A stretch of DNA of 16,626 nt from Anaerolinea sp. Its GTDB lineage: Bacteria > Chloroflexota > Anaerolineae > Anaerolineales > Villigracilaceae. The DNA lies in NCBI GenBank assembly GCA_020720965.1, contig DYNS01000016.1, positions 1 to 16,626 of the forward strand, in the 5' to 3' direction. Below the pieces are notes generated by a model. It did not search any database and was not told the DNA's origin. It worked only from the letters and a program-made list of their open reading frames with translations. The position numbers were made by a program, and so were the translations under genes. Shown here piece by piece: positions 4,935 to 10,988 of this stretch (its first letter is position 1; each line of letters opens with the position of its first letter).

Positions 4935-7253
4935 ATGAACCTGCGCCTCCTTTTTGCCCTGTGGACTGGGCAAGGCATGGTTGCCTTTGCCTGGTTAGCC
5001 CTTCTGCCAAGCGATTCGGGTGGTTTTTCCGCTTCCAGATGGATTCTTCTGGGAGCTGCCCTCGCCCTCAGCGCAGTCTCCGCCTGGGGCTGGGGGAACG
5101 CGCCCCGGTGGGAGAATCGACCCGCTCTGGGGCTGCCTCCCCTTTTCCAACGTGGATTTCGCCTCCTGGCAGTTCTCGCCGTCCTCCTGCCTCTGCCGCT
5201 TCTCTTTGCTTTGCAAGCCCTGGGGCAGACCGTCTCCTACACTTATGGCGCGTATGCCTCCCGCCTGCTGCCCCTTGCCTTGTGGTTCAGCCTCGCCGGG
5301 CTGGAGTGGACGATATACACCCGTTGGGGCGAAAAACTCCCCCGCCCGCCTGCCTCGTTTTGGTGGGCTTCCGCCGCCCTGCTCCTCACCGCCGGGCTGA
5401 TGCGCCTCACCGCTTGGGGACTGACCCCCACCAAAGACGGTTCTTTTGGCAGCCCCTCCTCGCCCCTGTACGAGTGGCAGATTTTGCTGGCGCTTGTCCT
5501 GGCTTTGCTGGCAACCCGACTGCCGCGCAAAGGAGATGCCTGGGTTTTTGGAGGCATTTACCTGTTCACCGCCCTGCTCTGGCTTTTAGACCCCCTCCAA
5601 CCGGGTTTTTTTGCCACCCCGCCGCGTGCGCCCAATTTTGAAATCTACCCCTTTTCGGATGCGCTCATCTACGCCCAATATGCTCAATCTGCCCTGGCGG
5701 GCGAGGGGCTACTCTACCCGGACGTGCCAACCCGCCCGCTTTACGTCTCCCTGCTGGTGTGGATGCACGCCCTGGCAGGGCAAGACTACGAGCGGGTGAT
5801 AACTTTGCAAACGCTGTGGCTGGCGCTCTTTCCGGCTTTGTTATATTTGCTGGGCAAAGAAGCCGGTTCGCGCCCGCTGGGGGTGATGTTGGCGGCGCTC
5901 GCCGCCCTGCGGGATGTAAACGCCAACCATGCCGCCCCCTTTGCCCTCAACTACACCTACTCCAAACTCTACTTTTCGGAACTGCCTGCCGCCTTACTGG
6001 TGACTCTCTTCACCATCCTGACTTTGCGCTGGCTCAAAACCCCCAAACCCGGCTGGTATGCCCTGCTGCTGGGGGGAATCCTGGGCGCGGCGGCGCTCAT
6101 CCGCTTACAGAGCGCGGTTTTGCTGGCTCCGGTAGGGCTGGCAGTGGTGTGGGTTTTGTGGCAAACCCGCCGGGGGGAGGCTTTGCGCGGCGTGGCGTGG
6201 ATGTTCCTGGGCTTAAGCCTTGCTCTTGCGCCCTGGCTGGCGCGCAATTACGCCGCAACCGGCGGAATCGTGCTGGATAACCCCATCTCTCAGGCGATGG
6301 TCTTTGCCCGGCGCTGGAGCGGCGACAACGGCAACGACCTGATTCCGCGCCGGGAGGCAGAAACAACGGCGCAATATTCCAGCCGGATGACAGCAATTGC
6401 CCTGGAAGCCCTGCGCCAAAACCCGCAGCGGATTTTGAGCGGGGCGGCGAATCACTTTTTTAATAATCTATTTGCCAGTTTATACATCTTCCCGGTACGA
6501 GACCGGTTAAACGCCCCGCAGGATTTGTGGTTCGCCTCGCACGCTTTTTGGCAGGTACGGGCATTCTCTCTACCGCTGACAGTTTTGTACCTGCTCTTAT
6601 TTGCCATTGGCGTTTCTTGCGCCTGGGAAAGCCAAAAATGGCTGGGGCTTTTGCCCCTGCTGTTGGCGCTGGCTTACCATGCCTGGACGGCGCTCTTCCT
6701 CAGTTCTGGCGACCGGTTTCTCGTGCCAATAGACTGGGCAACGACTCTCTACCTGGCTTGGGGAACGCTGCGGGCGGCGGAATGGGCGCTGGCTATCCCT
6801 TTCAGCCAGGGTTTTGCCCGGTTTGACGGCGACCCGGATGGCGGGAAGTTTGCTCCTGCCTGGGGGCGGGTGGCGCTGACCGGGGTTTTCATCCTGCTCG
6901 TGGGCGCTTCCATCCCCCTCAGCGAGAAGGTCTTCCCCCCGCTGGAGCAGGATTGCCCCGCCGACCGGGTGTGCGGGCGGGCAGTGTATCCGCGTTTTTA
7001 TGCCGCCGGAGAAGGCGAACCCGGAACCGCCAAAATGGGTTACGGGGTTAGCCCCCAAGCCCGCCTGGTATTTTGGATGGTGGGCAAACAGCCAGGGCTG
7101 GTGATTGTGCCGCTGGCAGAGGCGCCAAAATTCCTCCCCCATGCGGCGAATGTGCAGGTGCGCGGCGCATGGCAAGGCGAGGTGTTGTGGGCGCAGGAGG
7201 TTTTGGCGCAAACCGAAGAACAAAGCGCCATTCTTTTAAGCAGCGAGGAATAA
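4935..7253 (+). CDS. Polytopic membrane protein, GT-C/GT39-like glycosyltransferase
   Basis: The 772-residue protein has about a dozen hydrophobic segments (for example 4-25, 35-53, 75-95, 182-195, 203-220, 293-306, 350-366, 372-388, 394-410, 420-434, 543-562, 568-590, 600-616) and a soluble-looking C-terminal part after about 640. Several traits fit GT-C enzymes that use lipid-linked sugars on the outer face of the membrane. These are an acidic residue in a loop, YPFSDALIYAQYA (238-250), a segment LAPWLARNYAATGG (431-444) resembling the PWxxRNY motif of GT39-like proteins, and SGDRFLVPID (591-600) near the late membrane segments. It starts a five-gene operon with no RBS, and its stop is 5 bp before the next ATG. 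The family is inferred from topology and short motifs; donor and acceptor are unknown, and the C-terminal soluble part is not recognised. Confidence 0.7.
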   Translation: MNLRLLFALWTGQGMVAFAWLALLPSDSGGFSASRWILLGAALALSAVSAWGWGNAPRWENRPALGLPPLFQRGFRLLAVLAVLLPLPLLFALQALGQTVSYTYGAYASRLLPLALWFSLAGLEWTIYTRWGEKLPRPPASFWWASAALLLTAGLMRLTAWGLTPTKDGSFGSPSSPLYEWQILLALVLALLATRLPRKGDAWVFGGIYLFTALLWLLDPLQPGFFATPPRAPNFEIYPFSDALIYAQYAQSALAGEGLLYPDVPTRPLYVSLLVWMHALAGQDYERVITLQTLWLALFPALLYLLGKEAGSRPLGVMLAALAALRDVNANHAAPFALNYTYSKLYFSELPAALLVTLFTILTLRWLKTPKPGWYALLLGGILGAAALIRLQSAVLLAPVGLAVVWVLWQTRRGEALRGVAWMFLGLSLALAPWLARNYAATGGIVLDNPISQAMVFARRWSGDNGNDLIPRREAETTAQYSSRMTAIALEALRQNPQRILSGAANHFFNNLFASLYIFPVRDRLNAPQDLWFASHAFWQVRAFSLPLTVLYLLLFAIGVSCAWESQKWLGLLPLLLALAYHAWTALFLSSGDRFLVPIDWATTLYLAWGTLRAAEWALAIPFSQGFARFDGDPDGGKFAPAWGRVALTGVFILLVGASIPLSEKVFPPLEQDCPADRVCGRAVYPRFYAAGEGEPGTAKMGYGVSPQARLVFWMVGKQPGLVIVPLAEAPKFLPHAANVQVRGAWQGEVLWAQEVLAQTEEQSAILLSSEE

Positions 7254-7258
7254 AAACG

Positions 7259-7771
7259 ATGACCGAACCCGAAAATTCCCTTAACCGCCGCCCCAACCCG
7301 CTTCAACGCTCCCTGCAATGGATTCCCCTCACCCCGCCCATGCGCTGGCTTTTGCCCCGCAGCCTGCACCTGCTAGACCGCGCCGCCTACCGCCTGACCA
7401 ACGGCCGGCACACCTTCACCAGTCTCACCGCCGGTGTGCCGGTTTTGCTGCTCACCACGCTGGGCGCAAAAAGCGGAATGCCGCGCACCGTGCCGCTGGT
7501 GGGTATTCCGCAGGGCGAAAATATCATCCTGATTGCCTCCAATTTTGGGCAGGCGCAAGCGCCCGGCTGGTTTTATAACCTGCGCGCCAACCCCCGCGCC
7601 CAGGTAAGCCTGGGCAAAACCAGCCAGGCTTACCTCGCCCGCCTGGTAACAGACCCGGCAGAATATGCCGCCAACTGGCAAAAAGCCGCCTCCGTTTACA
7701 AGGGTTACAACCTGTATAAAACCCTTGCCGGGCGCGAGATTCCCATGTTTGTTTTGGAGCCGGAACAATGA
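7259..7771 (+). CDS. Deazaflavin (F420)-dependent nitroreductase/quinone reductase family protein
   Basis: The protein has 170 residues and a split-barrel fold typical of the Ddn/FqrA family, members of which use reduced F420 to reduce quinones or nitro compounds. The signature is visible as VLLLTTLGAKSGMPRTVPL (about residues 62-80), corresponding to the family's LLTTxGRKSGxxRxxPL. It is followed by IASNFGQAQAPGWFYNLRAN, matching the usual W-x-x-NLxANP segment. I chose the ATG at 7259 because GAGGA lies 9 bases before it; a longer upstream reading would run back over the preceding gene. The stop overlaps the next ATG in an ATGA. The family call is good, but whether it uses F420 or a flavin is inference, as no F420-synthesis gene is in the window. 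Confidence 0.88.
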   Translation: MTEPENSLNRRPNPLQRSLQWIPLTPPMRWLLPRSLHLLDRAAYRLTNGRHTFTSLTAGVPVLLLTTLGAKSGMPRTVPLVGIPQGENIILIASNFGQAQAPGWFYNLRANPRAQVSLGKTSQAYLARLVTDPAEYAANWQKAASVYKGYNLYKTLAGREIPMFVLEPEQ

Positions 7772-8805
7772 AGGTATACCAAAGCCCATCCCACGCACAG
7801 CACGCCCCCGCTTATGAGATTTTTGACGGCGGAGAGAAAATCCCTAATTTTGAAACCCCTCAGCGGGTGGAATACATCCTCGCCGCCTTGGGCAAAGACT
7901 CGCGTTACAGCCTCCTGCCTCCCCAAGATTTTGGCGTGGAACCCATACTCGCCGTGCATGACCCCGGCTATTTCCACTTTTTGCAAACCGCCTACGCCGA
8001 ATGGCTCTCCATCGACCTGGACGCAGACTACCCCAAAGAAGCCCTGCTACCCGCCACCTTTCCGCCCTTAAATCAGCGCAGCCAAATTCCGCGCACCCTG
8101 TTGGGCAGGGCAGGCTACTACATCAGCGACCTTTCCGCGCCCATCACCACCGGAACCTTCCCCGCCGCGCTGGCTTCGGCGCAGTGCGCCCTCAGCGCCG
8201 CCGCCGAAGTAGCCGCCCAAAAGCAAAACGCTGCCGCCCTCTGCCGCCCGCCGGGGCATCATGCCGGGCGCGCCAACGCCAGCGGATACTGTTACCTGAA
8301 CAACGCCGCCATCGCCGCCCACTGGCTTACCCAATATGGAAAAGTCGCCGTGTTGGATATTGACTACCACGCCGGAAACGGAACCCAGGAAATCTTTTAC
8401 GAAAGGGCAGATGTCCTCACCCTGTCCATTCACGCCGACCCGGCAGAAGAATACCCCTACTACAGCGGCTACCCGCAACAAACCGGAATCAACGCCGGGG
8501 CAGGCTTTCACCAAAATTATCCCCTGCCCTTTGGCACAGACGATGCCGCCTACCTCGCCACCCTGGAGCAAGCCCTGGAACGCCTCCGCGCCTATCAACC
8601 CGCGCACCTGATACTTTCGGCGGGGATGGATATCTACGGCGCAGACCCGCTGGGCAAAATTCGGGTAACGCGACAGGGCATAGCAAGCATCGGAGAGCGA
8701 ATCGCCTCCCTGCGCCTGCCCACCGCCATCCTTTTGGAAGGCGGCTACGCCACCGCCGCCCTGGGCGAGAATTTCGCCGCCCTGCTAAACGCCTTCGCCG
8801 CATGA
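7768..8805 (+). CDS. Acetylpolyamine amidohydrolase / histone deacetylase family protein
   Basis: This 345-residue protein belongs to the arginase/deacetylase fold. Bacterial members near this size (AphA) remove acetyl groups from acetylated polyamines with one zinc ion. RPPGHHAG (160-167) gives the catalytic His pair, H164 and H165. SGYCYLNNAAIAA (172-184) is the next hallmark. DIDYHAGNGTQEIFYER (197-213) supplies zinc ligands D199 and H201, SAGMDIYGADPLG (284-296) supplies D288, and EGGYA contains the transition-state Tyr (Y327). The HADPAEEYPYYSGYPQQTG stretch is characteristic of the polyamine branch rather than of AcuC. It overlaps both neighbours by 4 bp (ATGA), so it is translationally coupled. 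The substrate is inferred; other acetylated small molecules, including acetylated sugars or amino groups of envelope components, are possible. Confidence 0.93.
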   Translation: MKVYQSPSHAQHAPAYEIFDGGEKIPNFETPQRVEYILAALGKDSRYSLLPPQDFGVEPILAVHDPGYFHFLQTAYAEWLSIDLDADYPKEALLPATFPPLNQRSQIPRTLLGRAGYYISDLSAPITTGTFPAALASAQCALSAAAEVAAQKQNAAALCRPPGHHAGRANASGYCYLNNAAIAAHWLTQYGKVAVLDIDYHAGNGTQEIFYERADVLTLSIHADPAEEYPYYSGYPQQTGINAGAGFHQNYPLPFGTDDAAYLATLEQALERLRAYQPAHLILSAGMDIYGADPLGKIRVTRQGIASIGERIASLRLPTAILLEGGYATAALGENFAALLNAFAA

Positions 8806-10133
8806 AAAACTGGCTCCACGCCCTTGCCCTCACCGCCGCGCTTGGCTTTCTCAGCCTGCATGGCTGGCTGGGCAGTTACACCCGCTTCATCGCAGACGAT
8901 TTCTGCTCGGCTTATCTGGGTCAGCGTTTGGGCTTGCTACGCTACATCTGGTTCTGGTACAACCAATGGGGCGGGCGTTACACCGCCATCGGCGCGGATA
9001 TGCTCCTGGCATGGCTCAACCCGCGTCAGATTGGCATCCTGCCCCCGCTGGGGCTGGCGCTCTGGCTCGGTTTGCTCGCGCTGCTCTATCGGCTGCGCCA
9101 CCCCTCCGCCGATAGGCAAAGCGTTGCAGGCGCGGCGGTCTTTTCTCTCTTTGCCCTGCTGCTGCTTACCCCCAACCCGGCGCAATCCCTTTACTGGTTC
9201 AGCGCCTATCGCACCCACACCCTGCCCTTGCTCGTCTTCAGCGCCTATCTCCTGTTGGCGCTGCGCCTCACCCAAACCGCGCAGTTTCGCCCCTGGCATC
9301 CTCTCGCCGGGTTTGCCTTTGCCCTCTTCAACGGCGGGTTCAGCGAATCCTTCACCCTGCTGCAAGTCGCCGCCCTCGCCTCCTTTTGGCTTTGGCACTA
9401 CCGTCAAAACCATAGCCCAACCCGCCGACAAAGCCTGTTTTTTTACGTAGCCAGCCTCACCGCCGCCGGAATTGCCTTCCTGCTCATGTTCACCGCCCCC
9501 GGCAACGCCAACCGGCAAGAATCCTTCCGGCAGCTCAGCGGCTTGGGAGAACTGCTGGAAATCTCCTTCAGCGGTTACAGCGCTTTCCTGCTTTCTCTCC
9601 TCAACAGCCCTGCCAAAATCGCCGCCCTTCTGGGCATTTGGCTCTTCTTTGGCAGCCTGCCCGCCCCCAAAAACGCCCCCCATGCCCTGCTATGGCTGGC
9701 TTGGGGCTTTAGCCTCGCCTTTGCCAGTTTTCCGCCCGCCGCTTACGGCATGGCAGACACCCTGCCAGAACGCGCCCACACCATCCCCCTCTTCTTCCTG
9801 CTCCTCGCGCTCAGTCAGGCTGCGCCCCGCCTCGCCCCGCCCCCCCACAGCCGTGCGGCAGCCGGAGCGCTTATTCTGCTCGCCGCCGCCCTCAGCCTGC
9901 CCGCCCTTGCCCAAAGCCAGCCCGTCTACGCCTCCTACGCCCAAAGAGCCGATTCCGCCGAAGCCCAAATCTTGCAAGCCAAAGCCCAAGGGGCAGAGCA
10001 GGTGCAAATTCCGCCCCTCCGCAACTGGGCAGGCACCTTCGACCCCACCGACAACCCCAATTTCTTCTCCACCTACTGCATCAGCAAATATTACGGCATC
10101 CAAGTTTACGGTCAACCCCTCCCGGAGGAATGA
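8802..10133 (+). CDS. DUF6056-like polytopic membrane protein
   Basis: This 443-residue membrane protein has roughly ten hydrophobic segments (for example 6-24, 81-97, 109-123, 141-155, 168-178, 186-199, 213-231, 271-286, 294-312, 325-340, 353-370). Polar motifs between them match what I recall of the uncharacterised DUF6056 family: RFIADDFCSAY (28-38) after the first helix, QWGGRYTA (55-62), FNGGFSESF (176-184) and FTAPGNANRQES (230-241). The acidic DD pair in the first external loop is reminiscent of GT-C glycosyltransferases, so a role in sugar transfer is possible but unproven. The ATG overlaps the amidohydrolase stop in an ATGA and no clear RBS is present, implying coupling. The final 75 or so residues look soluble. 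The next gene's RBS lies in its last codons. Confidence 0.7.
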   Translation: MKNWLHALALTAALGFLSLHGWLGSYTRFIADDFCSAYLGQRLGLLRYIWFWYNQWGGRYTAIGADMLLAWLNPRQIGILPPLGLALWLGLLALLYRLRHPSADRQSVAGAAVFSLFALLLLTPNPAQSLYWFSAYRTHTLPLLVFSAYLLLALRLTQTAQFRPWHPLAGFAFALFNGGFSESFTLLQVAALASFWLWHYRQNHSPTRRQSLFFYVASLTAAGIAFLLMFTAPGNANRQESFRQLSGLGELLEISFSGYSAFLLSLLNSPAKIAALLGIWLFFGSLPAPKNAPHALLWLAWGFSLAFASFPPAAYGMADTLPERAHTIPLFFLLLALSQAAPRLAPPPHSRAAAGALILLAAALSLPALAQSQPVYASYAQRADSAEAQILQAKAQGAEQVQIPPLRNWAGTFDPTDNPNFFSTYCISKYYGIQVYGQPLPEE

Positions 10134-10134
10134 A

Positions 10135-10926
10135 ATGAAAAAAAACGCCCTCACCTGGATTCTGCCCCTCAGCCTGATTCTCGTCTCTTGCAATTTACCC
10201 GCCCATCAGCCCGCCGCAACTGCCACTGCCTCCCACACCCCAGGCAGCCTACCCTCTGCAACCCTTGCCGCCACCTTTAGCCCCAGCCCCACCCTCACCC
10301 CAAGCATCACCCCAACCGCCACACTTACTCCCAGTCCCACCATCACCAAAACGCCCAGCATTACCCCCACCCCCACCTTTGCCTTCCCCAGCGTCACCGT
10401 AAACCAGCAAGCCCACTGCCGTTACGGACCTGCCAAAGCCCACCTCCACGCCGCCGACCTGTACCCCGGCGATACCGGGAGCGTGCGCGGGCGATTCCAG
10501 TACAGCAAATGGCTCTACGTCAAGTTCGACAAGTTGAACTACTTCTGCTGGGTTGCCCCCTCGGTTGTGGACGTTGTTGGCAACGTGGATAGCCTGTACT
10601 ACGCCGAGGTCAAACTGCCCGGACCCAGCATCTGCTACAACGCGCCAGAAACAGTCAGCGCCACCCGAAATGGCGATAAAGTGACCATCACCTGGAGCCA
10701 GGTAAAGATGACCTCGGACAAAGACCGGGGCTACTACCTGGAACTTTTCGTCTGTCAGGATGGCGGCTACCTGTGGTGGCCCATCTCCTTCCCAGACCAA
10801 TCCACCACCTCCTACACCGTCAAAGACGAAAAAGGCTGCCCCGCCCCCTCCGGCGGCGTTATCTACACGGTGGAAAAGCACGGCTACAGCCTGCCCAAAA
10901 CCATCGTCTGGCCCCCCTTGCCATAA
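10135..10926 (+). CDS. Putative lipoprotein with Thr/Pro-rich linker and SH3-like domain
   Basis: The 263-residue protein starts with a lipoprotein signal: KK, a hydrophobic stretch, then the lipobox LVSC with Cys19, so it is predicted to be lipid-anchored outside the cytoplasmic membrane. Residues about 20-85 form a low-complexity linker of Thr, Pro and Ser (TPSITPT-type repeats). About 86-150 resembles a bacterial SH3 domain, with HCRYGPAK, LYPGDTGSVRGR, KWLYVKF and CWVAPSVVD; such domains bind peptidoglycan or other wall ligands. The C-terminal 100 residues are beta-rich, fibronectin-like (KVTITWSQV), with three Cys, ending in PPLP. I chose the ATG at 10135 because GGAGG (10124-10128) lies 6 bases before it. 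It is the last gene of the operon and precedes a strong terminator. Its ligand is unknown. Confidence 0.85.
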   Translation: MKKNALTWILPLSLILVSCNLPAHQPAATATASHTPGSLPSATLAATFSPSPTLTPSITPTATLTPSPTITKTPSITPTPTFAFPSVTVNQQAHCRYGPAKAHLHAADLYPGDTGSVRGRFQYSKWLYVKFDKLNYFCWVAPSVVDVVGNVDSLYYAEVKLPGPSICYNAPETVSATRNGDKVTITWSQVKMTSDKDRGYYLELFVCQDGGYLWWPISFPDQSTTSYTVKDEKGCPAPSGGVIYTVEKHGYSLPKTIVWPPLP

Positions 10927-10941
10927 CGCCCCGCCAAAATC

Positions 10942-10971
10942 AAAACGCCCCGCTTTTGGCGGGGCGTTTTT
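10942..10971. terminator. Strong bidirectional terminator between the operon and ppdK, with a duplicated arm
   Basis: AAAACGCCCCGC (10942-10953) pairs perfectly with GCGGGGCGTTTT (10959-10970) around a 5-base loop, giving a 12-bp stem that ends in T5. It lies 15 bases past the lipoprotein stop and 18 bases before the convergent ppdK stop, so it can serve both strands. A second copy of the left arm, AACGCCCCGCC at 10925-10935, can pair 11 bp with GGCGGGGCGTT at 10958-10968, giving an alternative fold. Confidence 0.9.
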
Positions 10972-10988
10972 GTGTCAAAAGCGTTTAC

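Noticed and set aside
7073..7258. Upstream extension of the F420-type reductase to 7073
   Set aside because: The extension overlaps the coding sequence of the preceding membrane protein, and a good ribosome-binding site precedes the ATG at 7259.
9472..10134. Upstream extension of the lipoprotein frame to 9472
   Set aside because: This part is out of frame within the DUF6056-like gene. The ATG at 10135 is followed by a proper lipoprotein signal and preceded by GGAGG.
10240..10392. Tandem DNA repeat / CRISPR-like pattern
   Set aside because: The repetition only reflects Thr/Pro/Ser codons of the lipoprotein linker. There are no regular repeat and spacer units.
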